Shown: positions 19,278-28,067 of the stretch, in pieces
Layout of the letters: the number at the start of each line of letters is the position of its first letter
Numbering within the stretch: the stretch's first letter is position 1
NCBI RefSeq assembly: GCF_025685395.1
Contig: NZ_JAGSYA010000004.1
Span: 496,001-560,000 of the forward strand
From: Terriglobus tenax
Lineage (GTDB): Bacteria > Acidobacteriota > Terriglobia > Terriglobales > Acidobacteriaceae
DNA length: 64,000 nucleotides
Direction: 5' to 3'
Translations under genes and position numbers: made by a program
Notes under the pieces: model-generated
The model's database searches: none
The model's input: only the letters and a program-made list of their open reading frames with translations
Told to the model about the DNA's origin: nothing

Positions 19278-21167
19278 CTACGCTTTGGCTTCCTCTTCCA
19301 CCACATCTCCTTCACCCGGCGCAAGGAACATGTTCATCTCCAACCCATGCTGCCGTGTGTACAGTTCGTGGTAACGACCGTTCTGCGCCAGCAGCGTGTC
19401 GTGATCGCCGCGCTCCACAATCTTTCCCTGCTCAATGACCAGGATCTGGTCGGCTTTGCGGATCGTCGACAAGCGGTGCGCAATCACAAAGGTCGTACGC
19501 CCACGCATCAGGTAATTCAGCCCCTCCTGGATCAGTGCCTCGCTCTCGGAGTCCAGCGAACTGGTCGCCTCATCCAGAATCAGGATGCGCGGGTCCGCAA
19601 GAATCGCACGCGCAATCGACAGCCGCTGCCTCTGGCCGCCGCTCAGCTTCACGCCGCGCTCGCCCACCACGGTGTCGTAGCCTTCTTCAAAGCGCTCGGC
19701 AAATTCATCCACACGTGCAATGCGGCAGGCATGCAGGAACTGCTCCTCGGTGTCTTCAGGCCGTGAGAACTTCACGTTCTCACGAATGGTCCCATCAAAC
19801 AGGAACGAGTCCTGCAGCACCACGCCAAGCTGCGAGCGGTAGCTTCCCAGCTGCACCTCTGCCAGATCAATCCCGTCAACCAGCACACGTCCTTTTTGAG
19901 CCGTATGGAAGGCGCACACCAGGCTGATGATGGTCGACTTGCCGGAACCCGAAGACCCCACAAGCGCTGTTGACGTACCCGGCTTTGCCTCAAAGCTCAG
20001 GTCGTGCAGAACAGTTTTGCCTTCGTCATAGGCGAAGCTCACATGGTCAAAGACCACATCGCCGTCGATCGTTCCCATTGAGACCTTCCGCACACCGATC
20101 GCATCTTCCTCCAGCTCCGCCAGCACTTCGTTCGTGCGGTCAAGGCCAGCGGCTGCTTCGGTCAACTGCGTTCCAATCGACACCAGCGAGACCATCGGAG
20201 CGATCATGAAGGTCAGGAACATGGTGTATTCCACGTAGCCGCCAACACTCAACCGTCCCGCCGTGTGTTCACGTCCGCCCAGGTACATCACTAGGCCTCC
20301 GACCACGCCCAGCACCACGGTCGACGACAGCGTCATCAGCGACTGTGCCCGCAACGAGCTCAGCACGTTGTTCAACAGCCGCTGCACGCCCTGCGCAAAC
20401 ACGCCGGCCTCGCTTGCCTCGGCGTGGTAGCCCTTCACCACGCGCACACCGCCCAGCGACTCCGTCAGGCGTCCCGTTACCTCGGCCGAGATGCGTCCGC
20501 GCTCGCGGAAGATCGGCCGGATCGTTTTGAAGGCGCGCATCAGGATCGTCGCAAAGACCAGCAGAATGGCAAAGGTCAGCAGCGTCATCCGCGGGCTCAG
20601 CCGCACCAGCACGATGAACGCAATCACCGCCGTCAGCATGCCGCCCACAAATTCCACCAGGCCCGTGCCCACCAGGTTGCGGACACCTTCCACATCGCTC
20701 ATGATGCGAGCCACCAGCGTGCCCGTGCGGTTCTTGTCATAGAAGTCCACCGGCAGCTTGCCGATATGCCGCTGCACGCGCGCGCGCAGCTCAGCAATCA
20801 GCTTCTGGCCTTCGGTGGAGAGCAGCTGCGTCAGCGCATAGGTCGTAATGCCCTGCACAATCGTCGCCGCGGCCACAATGCCGATAATCTTCGGCAGCAG
20901 GTCCACCTGCCCCTTGTACATCACGTTGTCGATCAGGTAACGCGAGGAGGCAGGCAGAACCAGACCGCAGACACGGTTGACGATCATCAGCAGAAAACCG
21001 AGCGTCACCAGCCCTAGTCGCGGCCGGAAAAGCTCCATTACCTGCGGAAGCACCTTCTTCAGAGGTGGCTTCGGCTTCTTGTCGCCGCCGGCACCTGCCT
21101 TATGTCCGCGTACCGGCGCATCGGCCGCGCGCATCCGCGGGCCTCCAAATGAGGACATTCCGCCCAT
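19278..21167 (-). CDS. ABC exporter, fused permease and ATPase (MsbA/LmrA type)
   Basis: A 629-aa half-transporter of the lipid or drug exporter type. Six transmembrane helices lie in about residues 40-320, followed by an ATPase domain. Walker A GSSGSGKST is near 405, the Q-loop in GVVLQDSFLFDG, signature LSGGQRQRLSIARAI, Walker B ILILDEATSSLD and the H-loop in IAHRLST. The N-terminal 35 residues are Gly- and basic-rich and look disordered. ATG 21167 is favoured over a GTG at 21212. It is the third gene of an apparent operon with the Sco-like protein and a small membrane protein. The substrate is unknown. Confidence 0.9.
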   Translation of the reverse strand: MGGMSSFGGPRMRAADAPVRGHKAGAGGDKKPKPPLKKVLPQVMELFRPRLGLVTLGFLLMIVNRVCGLVLPASSRYLIDNVMYKGQVDLLPKIIGIVAAATIVQGITTYALTQLLSTEGQKLIAELRARVQRHIGKLPVDFYDKNRTGTLVARIMSDVEGVRNLVGTGLVEFVGGMLTAVIAFIVLVRLSPRMTLLTFAILLVFATILMRAFKTIRPIFRERGRISAEVTGRLTESLGGVRVVKGYHAEASEAGVFAQGVQRLLNNVLSSLRAQSLMTLSSTVVLGVVGGLVMYLGGREHTAGRLSVGGYVEYTMFLTFMIAPMVSLVSIGTQLTEAAAGLDRTNEVLAELEEDAIGVRKVSMGTIDGDVVFDHVSFAYDEGKTVLHDLSFEAKPGTSTALVGSSGSGKSTIISLVCAFHTAQKGRVLVDGIDLAEVQLGSYRSQLGVVLQDSFLFDGTIRENVKFSRPEDTEEQFLHACRIARVDEFAERFEEGYDTVVGERGVKLSGGQRQRLSIARAILADPRILILDEATSSLDSESEALIQEGLNYLMRGRTTFVIAHRLSTIRKADQILVIEQGKIVERGDHDTLLAQNGRYHELYTRQHGLEMNMFLAPGEGDVVEEEAKA

Positions 21168-21236
21168 ATTCCGTTCCACTCCGCTGTTGCCGCAGTAGTC
21201 CACACCCGCCACGGCTACACCTCACAACCAGTTGAA

Positions 21237-21605
21237 TTACACCAGGCGCGCACGCCGCGCCGCGATAAACGACCGTACACACAACAAGGTGTAGATGAAG
21301 CAGATCACTGCCATCAGCACCTCTTCCCGCACCGCCAGCGGACGCAGGATCGGCCCCGCCAGGTACGCCTTCAGAGCACGGATCGCCGGAAACAGGAAGC
21401 CCAGCAGACCAATGGTGACCGCCACATGCATCACCATCATGCGCTGCTTCGTGTTTTCAGTCCGCGCGGCAAAACCAAGCACCAGCAGGGCAACGCCAAA
21501 GAACGCCGGAATCAGGGACGTCACGGCGGTATGTCCGGTCAGGACAAAAAAGATCACTCCCACAAGAATCAGCAGAAAACCAAAACGGATCGTTATGTTC
21601 GCCAT
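21237..21605 (-). CDS. Small membrane protein, four predicted helices
   Basis: 122 aa, not recognised. Four hydrophobic segments can be seen at about residues 7-25, 29-47, 60-76 and 94-112 (e.g. FGFLLILVGVIFFVLTG and VLMAVICFIYTLLCVRSFIA), with Arg/Lys-rich loops and a basic C-terminus (AARRARLV). GGAAG precedes the ATG by 6 nt. It lies 17 bp after the Sco gene and 69 bp before the ABC exporter gene, so it is probably co-transcribed. No function is proposed. Confidence 0.75.
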   Translation of the reverse strand: MANITIRFGFLLILVGVIFFVLTGHTAVTSLIPAFFGVALLVLGFAARTENTKQRMMVMHVAVTIGLLGFLFPAIRALKAYLAGPILRPLAVREEVLMAVICFIYTLLCVRSFIAARRARLV

Positions 21606-21622
21606 GTATTCTTCCTTATTTC

Positions 21623-22525
21623 TCAGGCCGCCTGGGCCAGTTCTTTCATGCGCGCCACAACCTGTGCCGCGGTCCAGTCGTTGCCCGGATACCAGTCCGC
21701 CACACGTCCGCTTTTGTCCACTACTACCGTGGATAACGAATGAGTGAGCGATTTATTGTCTCCGGAGGTCACACCAAGGTCGAAAAACTGCTCCATCGCC
21801 GTCAGATCACCCTGCGACGGCACGGCAAACTCCCAGTGGCGGAAGTCCGCCCTGCCCGCTGATTTGCCGGTATAGATCTCGCCGTAGCTCTTCAGAACCT
21901 TCGGCGAATCGAAGGCCGGGTCAAAGCTGATGCTCAGCAGGTGTGTCTTCGCCGCAGCATCCTTGTCCCCTGTAAGCGTCTTCTCAATCTCGGCGAAGTT
22001 CCGGCTCATCTTCGGGCAATAGTCATCCAGGGGGCAACGCGTGTACACAAACGTGATCAGCAGCACACGGCCCTTGTACTCATCCAGGTGGATCGCCTTG
22101 CTGTCCTGGTTGGTCAGCTTGAAGTCCGGAACCGCATCACCCTTGGTGGGCGCGTGGAACTGCATCGTGGGCTTGTAATCCGGTTTGCCCTGTGCAATCA
22201 CCACAATCTGGTCCAGCTTGGCGTTCTTGTAAACCTCTCCGTCGTACTCCACAAACAGTTTGGCCGTAACGCGGTCCCCTGGGTGCAGTTCGCTCAGCAC
22301 CGCAGGATCTTTCACCTTGTACGGCATGATCATCGCTTCCATGAAACCGGGAATCGCTTCATGGTCCAGCGTCACTTCGCCGCGAGAGGGGTTGGTTTCC
22401 ATCACCTTACCCCGCACGTCGAAGGTCTTCGTCGTGGTGGCAAGCTTCTCCGGTTTTTTGCATCCAGCCATCACAAACGCTACGGCCAGCAGCATCAGCA
22501 AAGAAATCTTTCTCACGTCCTCCAT
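21623..22525 (-). CDS. Sco1/SenC copper protein with N-terminal CusF-like domain (lipoprotein)
   Basis: A 300-aa envelope protein probably delivering copper to cytochrome oxidase or acting as a thiol reductase. A lipoprotein signal is suggested by LLAVAFVMAGC. Residues 35-115 resemble the copper-binding CusF-like domain (VRGKVMETNPSRGEVTLDHE, PGFMEAMIMPYKV), with His and Met residues at usual metal positions. The Sco domain follows: TFVYTRCPLDDYCPKMS carries the two cysteines five residues apart rather than the usual three, and the metal His is in SLTHSLSTVVVD. The ATG at 22525 has GGGGA 5 nt upstream; any longer reading is antisense to the MFS gene. Confidence 0.9.
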   Translation of the reverse strand: MEDVRKISLLMLLAVAFVMAGCKKPEKLATTTKTFDVRGKVMETNPSRGEVTLDHEAIPGFMEAMIMPYKVKDPAVLSELHPGDRVTAKLFVEYDGEVYKNAKLDQIVVIAQGKPDYKPTMQFHAPTKGDAVPDFKLTNQDSKAIHLDEYKGRVLLITFVYTRCPLDDYCPKMSRNFAEIEKTLTGDKDAAAKTHLLSISFDPAFDSPKVLKSYGEIYTGKSAGRADFRHWEFAVPSQGDLTAMEQFFDLGVTSGDNKSLTHSLSTVVVDKSGRVADWYPGNDWTAAQVVARMKELAQAA

Positions 22526-22558
22526 GATAGTCCCCGGCCTGCATGACACACTGAAGAG

Positions 22559-23695
22559 GTGCGCTCCCCCGCCCCGGCACCGTCCCTTCCCCTGCTCTCC
22601 TTCGGATTCCTGCTGACCGGCCTTGGCACCGCTCTTCTCGGCCCCATCCTGCCCCTGCTCGCGGCACAGCACCAGCTTTCTGACGCCTCCGTCGGTCTGC
22701 TTCCCCTGGCCCAGTTTCTGGGAGCCACCGTCGGCGGAAGCACCGTGCTCGCCCGCCCCCAACGCAGCTTCGCCATCGGATCGCTGGCCGCCGGCCTCGG
22801 CCTTGGCCTCTTCGCCGTCGCCCCCGCACTTCCCCTCATGCTGGCCGTACTCTTCGCCGGAGCCTGGGGCATCGGCCAGATGATCGCCTCCTCCAACGTC
22901 ATCGCCGGAGCGCGTTACACCCGCAACCGTGCCTCGGCGCTCACCCTGCTGAACTTCCTGTTCAGCGCCGGAGCCCTGCTCTCCCCACTGCTCGCCTCCT
23001 GGCTGACACCGCACCTGCCCCTGCGCCAGGTGCTGCTCGGCTTCGCCGCTCTGTTCGCCGTGGCCGCTGCCCTGCTGCTGACCGGGCTCAACTCTTCCTC
23101 TGGAGAGGAAACCGCAAGCGCGGCAAGTGAGCCACCGGCACAGCCGCTCGCGTTCTCCCTTTTTCTCTTCTTTGCTCTTTTGCTGGCTCTCTACGGAGCT
23201 TTCGAGACCAGTCTCAACGTCTGGCTCACCACCTACATGCTCCGCTATGGAGGCCGCTCCCTGGCCGCCAGCCAGGCCGTGACCTCGGCCTTCTGGATCG
23301 CTCTGACCTGCGCCCGCCCGCTCTCCTCCGCTGCACTTCTGCGCATACGGGACTACCGTCTGCAGCGTGCCTCGTTGCTGCTGCTCACGTTCAGTACAGC
23401 GGCGCTTTTCTTCCTCCACAGCGCGGCAGGCATCACCGCCGTCGCCATCCTGATCGGCTTTTTCCTTGGCCCGGTCTTCCCGGTCACCTTCGCGCTCATC
23501 CTGGCGCACAGGCCCTCGCCGCGGCAGGCGGGCATCATCCTGGCCTGCTCCGGCCTTGGAGCAGCCCTGCTTCCCTGGCTGATGGGCATCGTCTCGCGAC
23601 AGACCGGTTCTCTGCGCACAGCTTTTGCCCTGCCGCTCGCCGCCGCCCTTGGCCTGCTTCTACTCTCTCTCTGCCTCAAGAGGACGGAGGGGTAG
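22559..23695 (+). CDS. MFS transporter
   Basis: A 378-aa inner-membrane protein with about 12 hydrophobic segments, somewhat short for the major facilitator superfamily but complete. The TM1 pattern (LSFGFLLTGLGTALLGPILPLL) and a loop-2/3 Arg (VLARPQRSF) are consistent with FucP- or YcaD-type members. The central loop is short and polar (SSSGEETASAASEPPAQ). The GTG at 22559 directly follows GAAGAG. It is divergent from the Sco gene with only 33 bp between, and its end lies 5 bp from the convergent secreted-protein gene. The substrate is not predictable; a sugar or drug is possible. Confidence 0.8.
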   Translation: MRSPAPAPSLPLLSFGFLLTGLGTALLGPILPLLAAQHQLSDASVGLLPLAQFLGATVGGSTVLARPQRSFAIGSLAAGLGLGLFAVAPALPLMLAVLFAGAWGIGQMIASSNVIAGARYTRNRASALTLLNFLFSAGALLSPLLASWLTPHLPLRQVLLGFAALFAVAAALLLTGLNSSSGEETASAASEPPAQPLAFSLFLFFALLLALYGAFETSLNVWLTTYMLRYGGRSLAASQAVTSAFWIALTCARPLSSAALLRIRDYRLQRASLLLLTFSTAALFFLHSAAGITAVAILIGFFLGPVFPVTFALILAHRPSPRQAGIILACSGLGAALLPWLMGIVSRQTGSLRTAFALPLAAALGLLLLSLCLKRTEG

Positions 23696-23700
23696 ATTCT

Positions 23701-24681
23701 CTACCGGCTGCCCGCCGCCGGATCCGGCATCGGCACCGTGGGATTCTCCCTCGCCAGCTCCTCGACCTCTTCCAGCCGGAAGACCCGGGCATCCTTTGGT
23801 GGCTCAAACCGGCCATTCCCAACGTAAGCCGCAATAATGCCAGCCGTCAGTTCCGGACGGAAAAAGACCAGCGGCAGCAGATACTTCTTTGACTTCACCA
23901 GCGACTCCGCCACGCCATTCACCCTTGAACTGCGCGGAATATCACCCGGAACCTGCGGAATCACAAAGGTCCGCAGCTCCAGTTCGTCATGCTTGCGGGC
24001 ATACTTCACAAACGACTTCGAAATCTGCTTGGGCGTCGTAATGCCGCCGTCGGCCAGAAAATTCCGGTGCACGGCCTTCGGGAAGTAGAGATTCAGCAGC
24101 TTCCGAGAAAAGTCAGCGCAGTTCTGGAACAGCAGGTTGAAATGGCTGTGATTGTGCGCCTCGTTGTAGGTAGCAATCAGTTCGGCATCCTGCGAGGGTG
24201 TCGTACTCACCTGGTAGCCATAAATTCTTCGGTCATAGGACGCGCCCACCATCTGGATCCAGTCACCCACCGGCGCATGTCCACCCTCGGCGTCCGGCAC
24301 AATTTCCCGCAGAAAACGGCGGCGATACGCATCGCGCAGATCCGCCTCCATCTGCCCGGTCACCGCAATCGGAATCTCACTCTTGTCTTCGACGGCATAC
24401 AGGTACGGAATCAGCGGAATCGCCACCCAGTCATAGTGGTTCACCTTGTAGTAGCGGCTGATCACTACGCCCAGTTCTCCAGGGTGGCAGGTACGCAGAC
24501 TCACCGGAGTCTCGGCACACACCCGATCCAGGTAGATTGCGGCATGGCCGGTCGGATTCATGGCCCCAAAACGGCCAAACGGCTCCTCCACCAGCAGCGC
24601 AACGCTACCGCGCGCTGCAATTCCTCCCAAGAACAGAGCCACACCAAGGCTCCAACGGAAATATCTCCAAATCGATTTCAT
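23701..24681 (-). CDS. Exported protein of unknown function with papain-like His and Asn-Cys motifs
   Basis: 326 aa, not assigned to a known family by me. The N-terminus MKSIWRYFRWSLGVALFLGG is a signal sequence or anchor. Two blocks stand out: NPTGHAAIYLDRVC near residues 37-50 and FNLLFQNCADFSRKLLNLYF near 203-222. A His in a GHxAxY context plus a downstream Asn-Cys in a helix resembles permuted papain-like (NlpC/P60, LRAT or DUF4105-type) hydrolases, so an envelope cysteine hydrolase is possible. The ATG at 24681 is chosen because the upstream in-frame extension overlaps the divergent ubiX gene. Confidence 0.7.
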   Translation of the reverse strand: MKSIWRYFRWSLGVALFLGGIAARGSVALLVEEPFGRFGAMNPTGHAAIYLDRVCAETPVSLRTCHPGELGVVISRYYKVNHYDWVAIPLIPYLYAVEDKSEIPIAVTGQMEADLRDAYRRRFLREIVPDAEGGHAPVGDWIQMVGASYDRRIYGYQVSTTPSQDAELIATYNEAHNHSHFNLLFQNCADFSRKLLNLYFPKAVHRNFLADGGITTPKQISKSFVKYARKHDELELRTFVIPQVPGDIPRSSRVNGVAESLVKSKKYLLPLVFFRPELTAGIIAAYVGNGRFEPPKDARVFRLEEVEELARENPTVPMPDPAAGSR

Positions 24682-24784
24682 GTCTCTAACTTGTTGGATG
24701 CAAAAGAAAAACAGCGTGTAATTTATTCGACAGCTAAAAGCTGGAAAAGTCGCTGTGCGGTCATCAAACGCGCTGCCTGCCATA

Positions 24785-25408
24785 ATGATGGATGTGAGCC
24801 AAGTCGTTTCACAAGAACGGGTTATCGTCCTTGCCATCACCGGGGCCAGCGGTGCGATCTTCGCACGCGAAGCCTTGCGCCTGTTGCAAACGGACACACG
24901 CGTGCGCCGCATTCACGTGCTGGCCTCAGACGCCGCGCTGCGTGTCTTCGCCGAAGAGCTGCAGCTTGCAGGACGCAGCCAGCTCGTCGAAAAGCTGCTC
25001 GGTCACCCGTCTGAGAAAGTCATTCATCACACGCAGGACGACATCGGCGCGTCGATCGCCAGCGGAAGCCATCTCACCCACGGCATGATCGTTCTGCCCT
25101 GCTCCATGGGAACCCTCGCCGGCATCGCCAACGGCATGGCCTCCAACCTGATTGAACGCGCCGCCGACGTAACCCTGAAGGAACGCCGCCCGCTCATCCT
25201 CTGCGTGCGCGAAACGCCTTTCAACCGCATCCACCTGCGCAACATGCAGCTCGCGGCCGAGGCCGGAGCGACCATCTACCCGGTCATCCCCACCTTCTAC
25301 AACCATCCGCAAAGCGTCGAAGACATCGCACGCAACTATGTGCACCGCGTTCTGGCACACATCGGCCTGCCGCAGCCCGGCGCCTACGAGTGGAAGGGCG
25401 AGGAATAA
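24785..25408 (+). CDS. ubiX: UbiX-family flavin prenyltransferase
   Basis: A 207-aa flavoprotein that prenylates FMN to make the prFMN cofactor used by UbiD decarboxylases. The N-terminal flavin site VLAITGASGAIFAREALRLL is near residue 15. The family signature IVLPCSMGTLAGIANGMASNLIERAADV lies around 107-134, then RRPLILCVRETPFNRIHLRNM with the conserved Arg and Glu. The tandem ATGs at 24785 and 24788 lack a clear ribosome-binding site. Its cofactor partner ubiD lies about 1 kb away in opposite orientation. Confidence 0.95.
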   Translation: MMDVSQVVSQERVIVLAITGASGAIFAREALRLLQTDTRVRRIHVLASDAALRVFAEELQLAGRSQLVEKLLGHPSEKVIHHTQDDIGASIASGSHLTHGMIVLPCSMGTLAGIANGMASNLIERAADVTLKERRPLILCVRETPFNRIHLRNMQLAAEAGATIYPVIPTFYNHPQSVEDIARNYVHRVLAHIGLPQPGAYEWKGEE

Positions 25409-25498
25409 GCTGAGTTGTGAGGTACGCGTGTAAGAGGTGTAGCCCCCCTCGAACACTCCATACATCAACGCACAACTCGCAACGCCGAACTCACAGCT
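25409..25498. repeat. Convergent spacer with GAGTTGTGAG-type inverted arms
   Basis: The 90-bp gap between ubiX and the alpha/beta hydrolase stop contains GAGTTGTGAG on the left and CACAACTCGCAAC and AACTCACAGC on the right. A second convergent spacer near 29350 shows the same word, so this may be a small dispersed inverted-repeat family or a weak bidirectional terminator. Confidence 0.4.
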
Positions 25499-26449
25499 TT
25501 ATCGGGGCCACTCACGCCGCCCGCCCGCCGTCGCAGGCTCCGAGGCCAGAAACTCCTTCGTCGCCTCGAACACCGGTACCGGGCACTCCCGCGGAGCCAG
25601 GTGGCCACATCCATCTACCACCTCAAGCCGCGCCTGCGGCACCAGCTGCTGCAACCGAACGCCCGTCTCCAGCGGAATCAGGTGGTCTTGTTTACCCCAC
25701 ACAATCAGCGTGGGCTGCTTCAGCCCGTCCAGGCGGAAGTCCATCAGCTCCCGGCCGATGGTCATGGCATGAATACTCCGCTCCGTGACCCAGCCGCTGC
25801 TGGCCGCCTTACGCACCACATCGCGTGAGACGAAGTCCGGAAGTTTCGCCGGGACCGGCTCCAGCACACGCAGCAAATCCGCAACCTGGTCCACACTCTT
25901 CGGAGTAAAGCTGTCGAAGGAGAAGTCGACCGGGAAATACAGCCCCGCCGTGTCGTAGACGCCTAGCCGGCGGACGCGCAGCGGGTGATCCACCGCAATC
26001 CGCATGGCGATCCAGCCTCCCATCGACCAGCCCAGTACATCCGGCTGCCGCAGCTGCATCGCGTCCATGTACTGAACCACCACCTGTTCTTCAACACCGA
26101 TCGAGTAGTCCGAGTCCCTGGGCTGCTCAGAGCGGCCATATCCCAGAAGATCAGGCGCATAGACGTGGTATCCCGCCCCGGCAAAGCGCGGAATCAGCTC
26201 CGCCCAGTCCTCAATGCGGCTGCCCAGCCCATGAATCAACAGGAGCGGCTTTCCGTTCGCCGGGCCGGCTTCTACATAATGAATGCGGTGACCCTCCAGC
26301 GTGACGTAGCCGTTCTTCACGCCCTGCCGCCACATCTTGAAGCGGAGCAACTGGTCGCTTACCCAAAGCGGACGCAGGTAAAACACCGCGCCCAGAACGA
26401 GCATCACCAGCACAAGCCCCCCAACAATGCGTCCGAACGTGCGCAACAT
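25499..26449 (-). CDS. Alpha/beta hydrolase, membrane-anchored
   Basis: A 316-aa serine hydrolase of the alpha/beta fold. An N-terminal hydrophobic helix (VGGLVLVMLVLGAVFYL) would anchor or export it. The oxyanion region is LLIHGLGSR near 72, the nucleophile elbow is GWSMGG near 141, the acid is Asp in VWGKQDHL near 253, and the catalytic His is in DGCGHLAP near 282. A lid region rich in Phe and Pro lies between. It follows ubiD by 3 bp on the same strand and may be translationally linked. It could be an esterase or C-C hydrolase acting near the UbiD substrate, but that is speculative. Confidence 0.85.
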   Translation of the reverse strand: MLRTFGRIVGGLVLVMLVLGAVFYLRPLWVSDQLLRFKMWRQGVKNGYVTLEGHRIHYVEAGPANGKPLLLIHGLGSRIEDWAELIPRFAGAGYHVYAPDLLGYGRSEQPRDSDYSIGVEEQVVVQYMDAMQLRQPDVLGWSMGGWIAMRIAVDHPLRVRRLGVYDTAGLYFPVDFSFDSFTPKSVDQVADLLRVLEPVPAKLPDFVSRDVVRKAASSGWVTERSIHAMTIGRELMDFRLDGLKQPTLIVWGKQDHLIPLETGVRLQQLVPQARLEVVDGCGHLAPRECPVPVFEATKEFLASEPATAGGRREWPR

Positions 26450-26452
26450 GCG

Positions 26453-28027
26453 TTAGTTGAACCCCAGCTTGCGGCAGATTCCATCCACCCGCGACTTCAC
26501 CTCGGCCGGCATCTCCAGCATCTCCGGCCATTCGCGCGTAAAGCCTTCCGCGGCCCACTTGCGCGTCGCATCAATGCCCATCTTGCTGCCATAGTTCGGC
26601 AAACGCGACGCGTGGTCCAGCGAGTCCAGCGGTCCCATCGTGAACTGAATATCGCGCTCCGGGTCAATGTTGTTGGTGACCCGCAGCGTCACCTCGCCAA
26701 TATCCTGCACATCGCAGTCCTCGTCCACCACAATCACAATCTTGGTGAACATCGCCTGCCCCATCGACCAGATGGCGTTCATCACCTTGCGCGCCTGCCC
26801 GGCGTAGCTCTTCTTGATCGACACGATCATCAGGTTATGGAAGACGCCCTCGGGCGGAAGGTTCACGTCCACAATCTCCGGACAAGTCAGTTTCATCAGT
26901 GGCAGGAAGATGCGCTCAACCGCCTTGCCCATCCATGCATCTTCCATCGGCGGCTTGCCCACGATGGTTGCAGCATACACGGGGTCCTTGCGATGCGTGA
27001 TGCACGTAATGTGAAAGACCGGATAGTCGTCCTTCATGGTGTAGAAGCCGGTGTGGTCCCCGAAAGGACCTTCACTGCGCAGTTCCGTCAGGTCGACATA
27101 GCCTTCCAGGACAATCTCCGCGTGGGCGGGAACATCCAGGTCCACCGTCTCGCACTTCACCAGCTCCAGCGGCTGCTGCCGCAGGAAACCGGAGATCAGG
27201 TATTCCTCGGCCTCTGGGGGCGCCGGAACAATCGCCGCAAAGGTCGTCGCCGGATCTGACCCGATGGCCACAGCTACCTCCATGCGGCTGCCGCGAATTT
27301 TGGTGAGCACCTGCTGCGGGACCGAGCTGATATCCGCAGCAGCAGCCGTTCCGCCCTGCGTCAGCGCCATCACATTCACGGCCTCGGTGCTGGAACCGGC
27401 AGCCGCGCGCAGCGTCTCGCGGACATGCTCGGCGGCGTTCTTCTGCCGCTGCCAGTGCATGCCGGTCGTCTGCCCGTCATACACCTGCATACGGTACATG
27501 CCCAGGTTGCGCTTGCCGTTCTTCGGGTCTTTGGTCGTCACCAGGGGCAGCGTGATGAACCGCCCGCCATCCTGCGGCCAGGTCTTCAGCACGGGAAAAT
27601 CCAGCACGTTGAAGTTCTCCCGGTGGATCACTTCCTTGCACGCCGCGTCCTTCTTCGAAATCACCTTCGGGAAGAAGCTGCCCACCTCGGCCAACTTCGG
27701 CAGCATCTTCAGCTTGTCCATCAGCCCGCCGGGCATGGGCGGCTGCAGCAGCGTGGTAATGCGGTTGGCCACGTCGTCCAGCGACGCAACACCCAGCGCC
27801 ATCAGCATGCGCTTCTCCGAGCCAAACTGGTTCATCAGCACGCGCGACCCGGGATAGCCTTTCACGTTCTCAAATAGCAGGGCCGGTCCGTCGCTCTTTA
27901 CGGCGCGGTCGGCGATCTCGGCCATCTCCAGAATGGGGTCGACCTCCTCGCGCACGCGCACCAGCTCCCCTGCCTTCTCCAACGCCTTGATCCATTCCCG
28001 CAAGTCCTGAAACGCCACTGCCTTCAC
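26453..28027 (-). CDS. ubiD: UbiD-family prFMN-dependent decarboxylase
   Basis: A 524-aa decarboxylase, probably acting on 4-hydroxy-3-polyprenylbenzoate or an analogous aromatic acid in quinone synthesis. Hallmarks include VTTKDPKNGKRNLGMYRMQV with the active-site Arg and the Glu-containing ELRSEGPFGDHTGFY near residue 320. The C-terminal metal/oligomer region DATRKWAAEGFTREWPE is also typical. The start is GTG at 28027 with AAGGGA 7 nt upstream. UbiX upstream of the opposite strand supplies its cofactor. Whether it serves ubiquinone or menaquinone (futalosine) synthesis cannot be told. Confidence 0.95.
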   Translation of the reverse strand: MKAVAFQDLREWIKALEKAGELVRVREEVDPILEMAEIADRAVKSDGPALLFENVKGYPGSRVLMNQFGSEKRMLMALGVASLDDVANRITTLLQPPMPGGLMDKLKMLPKLAEVGSFFPKVISKKDAACKEVIHRENFNVLDFPVLKTWPQDGGRFITLPLVTTKDPKNGKRNLGMYRMQVYDGQTTGMHWQRQKNAAEHVRETLRAAAGSSTEAVNVMALTQGGTAAAADISSVPQQVLTKIRGSRMEVAVAIGSDPATTFAAIVPAPPEAEEYLISGFLRQQPLELVKCETVDLDVPAHAEIVLEGYVDLTELRSEGPFGDHTGFYTMKDDYPVFHITCITHRKDPVYAATIVGKPPMEDAWMGKAVERIFLPLMKLTCPEIVDVNLPPEGVFHNLMIVSIKKSYAGQARKVMNAIWSMGQAMFTKIVIVVDEDCDVQDIGEVTLRVTNNIDPERDIQFTMGPLDSLDHASRLPNYGSKMGIDATRKWAAEGFTREWPEMLEMPAEVKSRVDGICRKLGFN

Positions 28028-28067
28028 CTCGTATCCCTTCTATCGTACCGTGCGATAGCCTGAAAAC

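Noticed and set aside
22526..23509. Long N-terminal extension of the Sco-like gene on the minus strand
   Set aside because: It is exactly antisense to the MFS gene, very rich in Arg, Glu and Gly, and the ATG at 22525 has its own ribosome-binding site and a lipoprotein signal.
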